DNA from: JBCBTD01 sp039818825
Lineage (GTDB): Bacteria; Pseudomonadota; Alphaproteobacteria; Geminicoccales; Geminicoccaceae
Assembly (NCBI GenBank): GCA_039818825.1
Contig: JBCBTD010000012.1
Coordinates: 8,863 to 72,862 of the forward strand
Length of the DNA: 64,000 bases
Direction of reading: 5' to 3'
Part shown: piece by piece, positions 40,867-48,908 of the stretch
How positions within the stretch are numbered: position 1 is the first letter of the stretch
Layout: every line of letters begins with the position of its first letter
Position numbers and translations under genes: made by a program
The notes under the pieces: model-generated
Seen by the model: only the letters and a program-made list of their open reading frames with translations
Database searches by the model: none
Told to the model about the DNA's origin: nothing

Positions 40867-42495
40867 TTACTTCTTTCGCGACGGTTTGTCGCGAGCTCCG
40901 GCGTCGTTCGCAGTTGCCCTTCTGATCGCCGCGTCGATGGTCGCTCGATCGGGTTCGACGAAACGAGCCGCCACGTGCTGATCCGGACGTACCAGGTAGG
41001 TGACGCCTCTGCCGTAGCGGGTGCGAACGAGACCCTGGTCATCATCGAGGGCAACCGTTTCGCCACCGGTGGCATCGTCGATCCTGATCGGGGCCAGCTC
41101 GTCGTCTGCACTTGGGATGCGCAGCAGCTTGAAGTGGTGGCCAAGATGCGGCAGCAACCAGGCGTTGTCGCCGTCACCGACCGGCGCGTCGACGCACGGG
41201 TCGCCGGGCATCAGCCCCCCCTCCACCACATCGACCGCGGGCGTTTGCAGCGAGAGCCCACGGAGCGCGCAGGGGGTCGAGAGGCGGCCGCCATTCACGA
41301 GCGGCTGTGCGAAACGGGCGATCGCCGCCAAGTCGAGCACCGCATCACGGTAGCGCCGTTCGTGGGTGGTCTTGGGCGTCATGAAGTGGGTCGAAGCCGT
41401 TGCTTGGCGGAGATTTTCGTCAGCGGCCCGGCTGCGCTCTTCGTCGTAGCTCGTGAGCAGCGCGCCGGGCGCTTCGTTCGCCAGCACGAGCGCGAGCTTC
41501 CATACGAGGTTGTCGACGTCCTGGATGCCGCCGTTGCCGCCGCGGGCGCCGAAGGGCGAGACCACGTGGGCGCTGTCGCCCGCGAAGACGATCCGTCCGT
41601 GAACGAAGCGCTGCAGCCGGCGGCATTGGAAACTGTAGATCGAGATCCACTCCAAGGAGAACGGGCGGTCGCCGACGACGGCGCGAATTCGGGGCCGCAC
41701 CGCTTCGGGCTGACGCTCGGTCTCGGGGTCGGCGTCGGCGCCGAGCTGCAGATCGATGCGGTAGACGTCTTCGGGTTGCTTGTGCAGCAACGCGGACTGG
41801 CCGGCGTGAAAGGTCGGTTCGAACCAGAACCGCCGCTCCGCCGGCATTGGGTCGTGTAGCCGAACGTCGGCGATCAGGAACCGTTCCTCGAAGCCGGTGC
41901 CCTCCAGTTCCAGCCCCAGCAAAGTGCGCAGGCTCGATCGTGCGCCGTCGCAGGCGAGCACGAACGAGGCGTCGAGTTCGTAAGCGCCGTCGGGCGTGTC
42001 GACCGAGAGCGTCACGGTGTCGGCGTTCTGGCCGACGCCGACGACCCGGTTCTTGCAACGGAACTCGATCAGCTCCGGGAAGTCGGCGCAGCGGTCGAGC
42101 ATGAAGGCTTCGACGTAGTACTGCTGAAGGTTGACGAACGCGGGCATCGCATGCCCCGGCTCGGGCTGCAGGTCGACGCTGAACAGCTCGCGGTCGCGGT
42201 GGTAGGTCCGGCCGATGCGCCAGGTCACGCCCTTGTTGCGCATCCGCTCGCCGACACCTAGTCGGTCCAGGATTTCCAGGCTGCGTTTCGCCCAACAGAT
42301 CGCGCGGCTGCCCTGGGCGACGTCGTCGTCGTCGTCGAGCACGACGGAGCGCACGCCGTGGGTCGCGAGATCGATCGCTGCCGCCAAGCCGATGGGACCA
42401 GCGCCGACGACCGCCACCGGCCAAAGCCCTCCTGCCGTACCTCGTGTCTCCGGTGGTCGGCGATAGGTGAGCCGATGGGTGACGTGACCGGCCAA
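40867..42495 (-). CDS. FAD-dependent aromatic monooxygenase (MhpA/UbiH-like group)
   Basis: A flavoprotein hydroxylase of about 542 residues. The dinucleotide fold GAGPIGLAAAIDLATHG lies near residue 30, the ribityl/pyrophosphate motif FAGDSAHVVSPFGARGGNGG near 285, and a thioredoxin-like C-terminal domain follows, as in 3-(3-hydroxyphenyl)propionate hydroxylases. TTG 42495 is the most likely start, 18 bases after the previous stop with GGGAA upstream; an apparent longer frame runs through the preceding gene. It is the last gene of the hmgA operon, suggesting hydroxylation of an aromatic acid feeding the homogentisate route. The exact substrate is unknown. Confidence 0.82.
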   Translation of the reverse strand: MAGHVTHRLTYRRPPETRGTAGGLWPVAVVGAGPIGLAAAIDLATHGVRSVVLDDDDDVAQGSRAICWAKRSLEILDRLGVGERMRNKGVTWRIGRTYHRDRELFSVDLQPEPGHAMPAFVNLQQYYVEAFMLDRCADFPELIEFRCKNRVVGVGQNADTVTLSVDTPDGAYELDASFVLACDGARSSLRTLLGLELEGTGFEERFLIADVRLHDPMPAERRFWFEPTFHAGQSALLHKQPEDVYRIDLQLGADADPETERQPEAVRPRIRAVVGDRPFSLEWISIYSFQCRRLQRFVHGRIVFAGDSAHVVSPFGARGGNGGIQDVDNLVWKLALVLANEAPGALLTSYDEERSRAADENLRQATASTHFMTPKTTHERRYRDAVLDLAAIARFAQPLVNGGRLSTPCALRGLSLQTPAVDVVEGGLMPGDPCVDAPVGDGDNAWLLPHLGHHFKLLRIPSADDELAPIRIDDATGGETVALDDDQGLVRTRYGRGVTYLVRPDQHVAARFVEPDRATIDAAIRRATANDAGARDKPSRKK

Positions 42496-42512
42496 CGTTC
42501 GGTTCCCGATTC

Positions 42513-43463
42513 TCAGTCCTGAAGCGCCGCCCACATCTCGCGGTCGCGCTCGGCCGTCCAGATCCGCGGCGTGTCGATGCCGAGGGCTTCGTCGTAGGCG
42601 CGCGTCACGTTGAACGGTAGGCAATGCTCGTAGATCGCGTAGTCGCCGAACAACGGGTCGCAGGTTTCTCGACAGGCTGCGAACGCCTCCTTCAAGGATC
42701 CGGATCGGGCGGCCACCTGCTCGACCGAGCGAAAGGTCTCCGTGACGAAGCGGCGGGTCGACGTGATCGCGTCGTCGACCGCTGCTTGGCTCTTCAACGC
42801 ATCGCCACGCCCCGGCATCAAGGCGTCAGCGCGGAATTGGGCGATCGCATCGAGCGTCCTCGGCCAGTCACGAAAGTGGCCGTCGCCGCAGTAGCAAGCC
42901 GAGTGGAACTCGACGATGTCGCCGGAGAACAGCACGCCGGCGTCGGGCACCCAGGCAACGATGTCGCCGGCGGTGTGGGCGCGGCCCAGATGCACGAGAT
43001 CCACCCGGCGGCGGCCGAGATGGATGCTGGCTGCCCGATCGAAGGTGAGTGTCGGCCAGGTCAGGCCGGGGATGCTCTCCGCGGCCCGGAAGAGCCGCGG
43101 AAACCGGCCGAGTTCGCTTTGCCAATCAGCCTCGCCGCGCTCGTGGATCATCGTGCGACACGCCATCGAAGCAACGACCTCGCGCGCGCCGTAGGCTGAC
43201 GCACCGAGCACCCGAACCGCGTGGTAGTGCGACAGCACGACGTGGGTGATCGGCTTGTCGGTCACGCCGCGGATCCGCTCGATCACCGCTTCCGCCATGA
43301 CCGGTGTCGCCTGGGTATCGATCACCATGACCCCGTCGTCACCGACGATCACCCCGGTGTTCGGATCGCCCTCGGTGGTGAACGCGTAGAGGCCGGGGCC
43401 GATCTCGTCGAAGCTGACGGTCTTGTCGGCGAGGTCGCCGGTCGAGGCGAAGGCTTTGCTCAA
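42513..43463 (-). CDS. Metallo-beta-lactamase-fold protein with reduced metal site
   Basis: A 316-residue MBL-fold protein. The usual HxHxDH motif reads SHYHAVRVLG, so only the first two histidines remain. The third histidine is in GRAHTAGD and the bridging aspartate in SGDIVEF, but the last ligand (normally PGHG) is arginine in PGRGD. One metal site looks intact and the second is lost. The start is a TTG at 43463 with GGAG eight bases upstream, overlapping the stop of the hydrolase gene as TTGA. It lies between the fumarylacetoacetate hydrolase and the monooxygenase, so a role in aromatic acid breakdown is likely; the reaction is unknown. Confidence 0.82.
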   Translation of the reverse strand: MSKAFASTGDLADKTVSFDEIGPGLYAFTTEGDPNTGVIVGDDGVMVIDTQATPVMAEAVIERIRGVTDKPITHVVLSHYHAVRVLGASAYGAREVVASMACRTMIHERGEADWQSELGRFPRLFRAAESIPGLTWPTLTFDRAASIHLGRRRVDLVHLGRAHTAGDIVAWVPDAGVLFSGDIVEFHSACYCGDGHFRDWPRTLDAIAQFRADALMPGRGDALKSQAAVDDAITSTRRFVTETFRSVEQVAARSGSLKEAFAACRETCDPLFGDYAIYEHCLPFNVTRAYDEALGIDTPRIWTAERDREMWAALQD

Positions 43464-44470
43464 GGGATCGGCTCCACACGCTGGTCGATACGGCCGAAGA
43501 CCGTGCGTCCTCGGGCGTCGAAGGCTTCGAGGTGCACCCGGTCGCCGAAACCGAGATACGCCGTCCGCGGTTCGCCATAGCGGATGGTCTCGGCCATCCG
43601 CTGCTCGGCGATGCAAGCGTAGCCGCGGCCGCCTTCGGCGAGCGGGCGGCCCGGGTCGTCCCCATCGGCGTTCGAGACCGTTCCCGAGCCGATCAGCGTG
43701 CCGGCCCCAAGCGGGCGGGTCCGCGCAGCGTGCGCGATCAACGTCGGGAAATCGAACGTCATGTCCGGCCCGGTGGCGAGCCGACCGAGCGGCGTGTCGT
43801 CGATGCCGGCAAGTAGGGTCAAGTGGGCGCGACGGCCGTCCCAGGCGGCGCCGATCTCGTCGGGTGTCACCGCCACCGGTGCCAGGGCGGAAGCCGGTTT
43901 CGACTGCACGAAGCCGAACCCCTTGGTGAGTTCACCCGGAATCAGCTCGCGCAAGCTGACGTCGTTGACGAGAACGAGCAGGCGGATCGCATCGGCCGCC
44001 GTTGCCGCGTCGGCGTCGAGCGGCACGTCGTCGGTGATCACGCCAAGCTCGCCCTCGAGATCGATCCCGAACGACTCGTCCGCCACCCGAATCGGCGCCA
44101 TCGGCGCCAGGAAGTGGTCGGACGCGCCCTGATACATCAAGGGGTCGGTCGTCAGGCTCGGCGGCAACGCGGCGCCCCGGGCACGCCTCACGAGCGAGAC
44201 GTGGTTCAGATAGGCGGAGCCGTCGAGCCATTGGTGCCCGCGGGGTAGCGGGGCGAGGCACTGGGCCGGATCGAAGGGGAACGCTGCGAGATCGGCAACT
44301 CGTTCCAGGCGCGAAGCCTCCGCCTGCAGCCAGGGCTGGACCTCCGACCAGTGATCGAGCGCTTGCTGCAGTGTGTGCGCGGCGTCGGCCTCGATCGATC
44401 TGGCAAGGTCGGCGGACACCAGCAACAGCCGGCCGTCGCGCGTGCCGTCATCGCGCGATGCCAGCCTCAT
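43460..44470 (-). CDS. Fumarylacetoacetate hydrolase-family protein
   Basis: A 336-residue member of the FAH family, expected to split fumarylacetoacetate (or maleylacetoacetate) to fumarate and acetoacetate, the last step of homogentisate breakdown. The metal-binding glutamates lie in FGIDLEGELGVITDD; NDVSLRELIPGEL and KGFGFVQSKPASALAP are also typical, as is LIGSGTVSN near the end. It is of the short type with an FAH_N_2-like N-terminus rather than the 430-residue FahA. ATG 44470 overlaps the hmgA stop (ATGA). No separate maleylacetoacetate isomerase is seen in the window. Confidence 0.87.
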   Translation of the reverse strand: MRLASRDDGTRDGRLLLVSADLARSIEADAAHTLQQALDHWSEVQPWLQAEASRLERVADLAAFPFDPAQCLAPLPRGHQWLDGSAYLNHVSLVRRARGAALPPSLTTDPLMYQGASDHFLAPMAPIRVADESFGIDLEGELGVITDDVPLDADAATAADAIRLLVLVNDVSLRELIPGELTKGFGFVQSKPASALAPVAVTPDEIGAAWDGRRAHLTLLAGIDDTPLGRLATGPDMTFDFPTLIAHAARTRPLGAGTLIGSGTVSNADGDDPGRPLAEGGRGYACIAEQRMAETIRYGEPRTAYLGFGDRVHLEAFDARGRTVFGRIDQRVEPIP

Positions 44471-45765
44471 GGCCGCCCGTCGAAGCGGCGCTCCAGCCCG
44501 TCCCAACAGTCGGCGTAGGACTCCTGCAGCGTTTCCAACTCGGCTGCAAACCGGGTCAGGTGCTGCGGAAAGCGGGTCTCGAACATGAAGGCGAGACTGC
44601 CCTCCAGCTTCTTCGGCTGGAGTTCGGCGTTCGACGCCGCGTCGAACGCGGTGGTATCCGGCCCGTGGGGCAGCATGCAGTTGTGGAGGCTCATGCCACC
44701 AGGCACGAAGCCTTCGGGCTTTGCGTCGTACACCCCGTAGATGAGGCCCATGAATTCGCTCATGACGTTCATGTGGTACCAGGGTGGGCGGAACGTGTGT
44801 TCGGCGACCATCCACCGGTCGGGGAAAATGATGAAGTCGACATTGGCAGTCCTCGGCGTCTCTGACGGTGCGGTCAGCACCGTGAAGATCGACGGGTCCG
44901 GATGGTCGAACAGCAGCGCGCCGACCGGCGAGTAAGCCCGCAGGTCATAGCGGCAGGGCGTGTAGTTGCCGTGCCAGGCGACGACGTCGAGCGGTGAATG
45001 ATCGAGATCGGCGACGTAAAAATCACCACACCACTTCATGGTCAGGCGGCACCCAGTCTCTTTGTCCTCGAACGCCGCGACAGGTGTTTTGAAGTCGCGG
45101 GGATTGGCAAGGCAGTTGGCACCGATCGGGCCGCGCTCGGGCAGGGTGAACTTGCCGCCGTAGTTCTCACAGACATAGCCACGAGCAGGACCCTCGACGA
45201 GCTCGACCTTGAACTTGGTGCCCCGCGGAACGACGGCCACGTCGCCGGCGCCGATCGCCACTCGTCCGAGCTCGGTGAACACGAGCAAGCGCCCGACCTG
45301 CGGCACGATCAGGAGTTCGCCGTCGGCGACGACCAGATAGTCGTCGACCATCGATGTGGTGACGAGGAACACGTGGGCCGCCATGCCGGTCTGCGTGTTG
45401 ACGTCGCCGGCGGTGGTCATGGTGCGCATACCGGAGAGGAACGTCAGCGGCTCCGACGGGATCGGCACGGGCCCCCAACGCAGCTGACCGATGGGGCGGT
45501 CGTGTTCGCAGAGGCAGGGTGCCGTGCGCCATAGCGGCAGCGCGGTGCGACGGAAGCGGCTGGCGTGGCGGACCGACGGACGGATACGGTAGAGCCACGA
45601 ACGCTCGTTCTGGCCGCGCGGTGCCGTGAAGGGCGATCCTGAGAGTTGCTCCGCGTAGAGCCCGTAGGCGCAACGTTGCGGCGAGTTCTGCCCTTGCGGC
45701 AGTGCGCCCGGTAGCGCTTCGGTTTCGAAGTCGTTGCCGAAGCCCGGCATGTAAGCGAGCTCCAT
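44467..45765 (-). CDS. hmgA: Homogentisate 1,2-dioxygenase
   Basis: An iron(II) ring-cleaving dioxygenase that converts homogentisate to maleylacetoacetate in tyrosine/phenylalanine and phenylacetate catabolism. The N-terminus YMPGFGNDFETEALPGALP and the PRGQNERSWLYRIRPS segment are diagnostic. Iron ligands are carried by PPWYHMNVMSEFMG (His and Glu six residues apart) and the histidines of SLHNCMLPHGPDTTAF. At 432 residues the length is normal. It is the first gene of a four-gene operon running into the fumarylacetoacetate hydrolase, MBL protein and FAD monooxygenase with 4-base overlaps. A perfect inverted repeat lies about 75 bases upstream. Confidence 0.95.
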   Translation of the reverse strand: MELAYMPGFGNDFETEALPGALPQGQNSPQRCAYGLYAEQLSGSPFTAPRGQNERSWLYRIRPSVRHASRFRRTALPLWRTAPCLCEHDRPIGQLRWGPVPIPSEPLTFLSGMRTMTTAGDVNTQTGMAAHVFLVTTSMVDDYLVVADGELLIVPQVGRLLVFTELGRVAIGAGDVAVVPRGTKFKVELVEGPARGYVCENYGGKFTLPERGPIGANCLANPRDFKTPVAAFEDKETGCRLTMKWCGDFYVADLDHSPLDVVAWHGNYTPCRYDLRAYSPVGALLFDHPDPSIFTVLTAPSETPRTANVDFIIFPDRWMVAEHTFRPPWYHMNVMSEFMGLIYGVYDAKPEGFVPGGMSLHNCMLPHGPDTTAFDAASNAELQPKKLEGSLAFMFETRFPQHLTRFAAELETLQESYADCWDGLERRFDGRP

Positions 45766-45836
45766 CGTGTTCTCCCCGATCAGCGTGCGTCAGCTACGCT
45801 ACCCGAAGTCGTATCAACGCAGCCGCGGCGTGGAAA

Positions 45837-45855
45837 GGTCGGGTCGAACCCGACC
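45837..45855. promoter_or_regulatory. Perfect 8-3-8 inverted repeat between hmgA and pgm
   Basis: GGTCGGGT-CGA-ACCCGACC sits in the 157-base divergent region, 72 bases from the hmgA start and 68 from the pgm start. It has no T-tract. An operator for a homogentisate-pathway repressor is the simplest reading; no regulator gene for the operon is found in the window. Confidence 0.4.
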
Positions 45856-45922
45856 GGCGTCGGGGTTCCGTCGGCTCGGCAACCGCGGCACCATGGGTGG
45901 CAACCGATCGGAGAGACACACC

Positions 45923-47554
45923 ATGACCATCCGGACCATCGCCACCGCACCGATCGAGGGGCAGAAGCCCGGGACGTCGGGCCTGCGGAAGAAGGTCGGC
46001 GTCTTTCAGTCGGCGCACTACGTCCAAAACTTCGTCCAGAGCGTTTTCGACGCCGTGGATGGGCTCCCTGGCGCGACCTTGGTCGTCGGCGGCGATGGCA
46101 GGTACTTCAACGACGTCGCCATCCAGACGATCCTGCGGATGGCCGCGGCCCATGGCGTCGGGCGGGTGTTGGTGGGGCGGAGCGGTCTCTTGTCGACCCC
46201 AGCGGCGTCCGCGGTCATCCGGGCCCGGAGCGCCGCCGGTGGGTTGGTGCTCTCGGCGAGCCACAATCCCGGCGGTCCGGATGGCGATTTCGGCATCAAG
46301 TACAACGTCGAGAATGGCGGCCCGGCGCCGGAGAAGGTGACCAACGCCATCTACGCTCGCACGCAGGCCATCGACGCCTACCGCATCGTCGATACGACCG
46401 ACGTCGATCTCGGCCAGACCGGAACGGTGCGTGTCGGCGAGATGGACGTCGAGATCATCGATCCCGTCGCCGACTACCAGCAGCTGATGGAGCAGCTGTT
46501 CGACTTCGACGCCATTCGCGATCTGTTCGCGACCGGCTTCAGACTTCGCTACGACGCCATGCACGCCGTCACCGGTCCCTATGCTACGGCGATCCTGGAG
46601 CAGGCGCTCGGCGCGCCCCGCGGAACTGTGGTCAACGGCGCGCCGTCGGCCGATTTCGGCGGCCACCACCCGGACCCCAACCTGGTCCACTGCAAAGACC
46701 TCTACGAGCTGATGATGACCGACGGCGGGCCCGACCTCGGTGCGGCCTCAGATGGCGATGGCGACCGCAACCTGATCATCGGCAAGCATCAATTCGTGAC
46801 ACCCTCCGATAGCCTGGCGATGCTTGCGGCCAACGCCACCCTTGCGCCCGGCTACGCCAAGGGTCTCGCCGGTATCGCACGGTCGATGCCGACCAGCGGT
46901 GCCGCCGATCGAGTGGCGGAGGCACTGGGAATTCCATGCTTCGAGACCCCGACCGGTTGGAAGTTCTTCGGCAATCTGCTGGACGCCGGCATGGCGACGC
47001 TGTGCGGCGAAGAGAGTGCCGGCACCGGTTCCGACCACGTCCGCGAGAAGGACGGCCTCTGGGCGGTCTTGTTGTGGCTGAACGTGTTGGCGCGCCGCCG
47101 CCAACCGGTGCGCGACATCGTCCACGAGCATTGGCGCAAGCACGGCCGCAACTACTACGCCCGCCACGACTACGAAGAGGTCGATGCGGAGCGGGCAGGC
47201 GATCTGATGGCGGGCTTGCGCGAGAAGTTGCCGTCGCTGCCAGGCTCGAGCCTCGGCGACCGGGCGGTGGCAGGCGCTGACGACTTCGCCTACCACGACC
47301 CGGTCGACGGCTCGGTCTCGGAGCATCAGGGTGTGAGGGTGCTGTTCGAGGACGGCTCACGGATCGTCTACCGCCTGTCGGGCACCGGCACCGTCGGTGC
47401 CACGCTTCGCGTCTACATCGAGCGCTTCGAATCGAACCCGAACAAGCAGGACCAGGATACGCATGCCGCCCTCGCCGATCTCGCCACCGTCGCCGGCAAC
47501 GTGGCGGCCATCGCCCAGCATACCGGGCGCGACCGCCCGAGCGTGGTCACCTGA
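45923..47554 (+). CDS. pgm: Phosphoglucomutase (alpha-D-glucose phosphate-specific)
   Basis: Interconverts glucose 1-phosphate and glucose 6-phosphate, linking glycolysis with polysaccharide and UDP-glucose synthesis. The N-terminus GQKPGTSGLRKKVGVFQ, the phosphoserine loop LSASHNPGG near residue 111, the metal loop SDGDGDRN, the sugar loop CGEESAGTGSDHVREKDGLW and the phosphate loop YRLSGTGTVGATLRVY are all present. At 543 residues the length is as expected. ATG 45923 has GGAGAG seven bases upstream. It diverges from hmgA, and its stop overlaps the probable CTG start of a VOC-family gene. Confidence 0.95.
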   Translation: MTIRTIATAPIEGQKPGTSGLRKKVGVFQSAHYVQNFVQSVFDAVDGLPGATLVVGGDGRYFNDVAIQTILRMAAAHGVGRVLVGRSGLLSTPAASAVIRARSAAGGLVLSASHNPGGPDGDFGIKYNVENGGPAPEKVTNAIYARTQAIDAYRIVDTTDVDLGQTGTVRVGEMDVEIIDPVADYQQLMEQLFDFDAIRDLFATGFRLRYDAMHAVTGPYATAILEQALGAPRGTVVNGAPSADFGGHHPDPNLVHCKDLYELMMTDGGPDLGAASDGDGDRNLIIGKHQFVTPSDSLAMLAANATLAPGYAKGLAGIARSMPTSGAADRVAEALGIPCFETPTGWKFFGNLLDAGMATLCGEESAGTGSDHVREKDGLWAVLLWLNVLARRRQPVRDIVHEHWRKHGRNYYARHDYEEVDAERAGDLMAGLREKLPSLPGSSLGDRAVAGADDFAYHDPVDGSVSEHQGVRVLFEDGSRIVYRLSGTGTVGATLRVYIERFESNPNKQDQDTHAALADLATVAGNVAAIAQHTGRDRPSVVT

Positions 47555-47976
47555 GCCGGAACGCGCGGCCGCCGTTTCGCGTCGGCGGCCTCGGTGAGAT
47601 CGCGATCCGATGCACCGATCTGGAGCGGATGGGCGCGTTCTACGGTGATGTCCTCGGCCTGGAGCGGTTGCAGGGCAACCACCGGGCGGGCATCGTCTTC
47701 TTTCGCATCGCCCCGGGGGTAGCGGGTCACACCGCAGTCCTGGCGCTGTTCCACGAGCCCGTTGCCGCCGGCCCGCCGCGGTCGAGGCTGCATCACCTTG
47801 CCCTCGGGATGACGCGGTCCGATCAGGAGGCGGCGATCGCGTGGTTCGCAGCCGAAGGCGTCGCCTATCGGCTCCAGTCGTTCGATTGGATCGGGTGGCG
47901 TGGCGTGTTCGTCGACGACCCCGAGGGCAACACGGTCGAGCTGGTGGCCTATGACGACACTTGGCGGTCCGGGTAA
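47551..47976 (+). CDS. VOC-family (glyoxalase/bleomycin resistance fold) protein
   Basis: A single vicinal-oxygen-chelate domain: GLGEIAIRCTDLERMGAFYG, DVLGLERL, LHHLALGM and the closing FVDDPEGNTVELV. Conserved residues require starting upstream of the first ATG (47629), and the only initiation-like codon is a CTG at 47551 overlapping the pgm stop as CTGA. An ATG start would delete the first strand, so the CTG start is likely though unusual. Metal-ligand positions (a histidine in LHHLAL and Glu in VEL) are present. Function unknown. Its 3' end overlaps the convergent nitrilase gene by 28 bases. Confidence 0.72.
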   Translation: MSRNARPPFRVGGLGEIAIRCTDLERMGAFYGDVLGLERLQGNHRAGIVFFRIAPGVAGHTAVLALFHEPVAAGPPRSRLHHLALGMTRSDQEAAIAWFAAEGVAYRLQSFDWIGWRGVFVDDPEGNTVELVAYDDTWRSG

Positions 47977-48908
47977 CCTAGGGGGCGAACGGCTCCCTTG
48001 GTCTCGACGATCAGGCCGTAGGTCTCCGGTTCCCGGTGGGCGCCGAAGTCGAAGATGTTGGTCTTGATCTCGGCGCAGCGCGCGGTGTCGATCTCGGCCA
48101 CGCAGACCTCGTCGCCGAGCGTCGTGCATTGGGCCATCACCTCGCCGGTCGGGGCGATGATGCAGCTACCGCCGATCAGCATGCAGCCCTCTTCCAGTCC
48201 GGCCTTCGCCGTCGCGGCGACGAACGTCCCGTTCTGGTAAGCGCCCGCCTGCAGAGACAGTAGATTGTGGAAGGGGTTGAGGTGATCTTGCTGCGGCGCC
48301 GGCGGGTAGTGCAGCGGCGTGTTGTACCCGACCATGACCAACTCCACGCTCTGCAGCCCAAGCACGCGGAAGGCTTCCGGCCAGCGCCGGTCGTTGCAGA
48401 TGAGTACGCCGAGATTGAGGCCCATTGCCGGACTCACCCCGAAGCCCAGATCGCCGCGCTCGAAGTAGCGTTTCTCCAGATGTTGAAACGGCCGCCAGGG
48501 CTCGGGTTCGCGGTGCCCAGGCAAGTGAATCTTGCGGTACTTGTGGACGATACGCCCGTCCGGATCGACGACGATGGCCGTGTTGAAACGCCGGGTCCGT
48601 CCGTCCTCGACGACTGTTTCCGCGTAGCCCAGGTGGAAGCCGACGCCGAGCCGCTGGGCTTCGTCGAACAGAGGCGACACCGCGGCATTGGGCATCGCCG
48701 TCTCGTAAAAGGTGTCGAGCGCGTCGTCCTCCAGGTGCCACCGGGGGAAGAAGGTCGTCAGCGCCAGTTCGGGGAAGACGATCAGCCCGGCACCCTGGTT
48801 CGTTGCCTGGCGCATGAGTGCCACCATCCGCGCCACGACCGCGGGACGGGGCTCCGCCCGGGCGATCGGCCCGAGTTGGCCGCAAGCGACGACGAGACGC
48901 CGGTTCAT
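47949..48908 (-). CDS. Nitrilase-superfamily hydrolase, N-carbamoyl-D-amino acid hydrolase-like
   Basis: A 319-residue carbon-nitrogen hydrolase. The catalytic triad is E47 (VFPELALT), K126 (YRKIHLPG) and C171 (LICNDRRW), in positions matching those of D-carbamoylases, and PLHYPPAPQQDHLNPFHNLL is also typical of that group. It would turn an N-carbamoyl amino acid into the free amino acid, CO2 and ammonia. It overlaps the end of the diaminopropionate ammonia-lyase gene by four bases, so the two are co-translated; a shared route for an unusual amino acid is suggested. No hydantoinase is seen. Confidence 0.85.
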   Translation of the reverse strand: MNRRLVVACGQLGPIARAEPRPAVVARMVALMRQATNQGAGLIVFPELALTTFFPRWHLEDDALDTFYETAMPNAAVSPLFDEAQRLGVGFHLGYAETVVEDGRTRRFNTAIVVDPDGRIVHKYRKIHLPGHREPEPWRPFQHLEKRYFERGDLGFGVSPAMGLNLGVLICNDRRWPEAFRVLGLQSVELVMVGYNTPLHYPPAPQQDHLNPFHNLLSLQAGAYQNGTFVAATAKAGLEEGCMLIGGSCIIAPTGEVMAQCTTLGDEVCVAEIDTARCAEIKTNIFDFGAHREPETYGLIVETKGAVRPLGYPDRQVSS

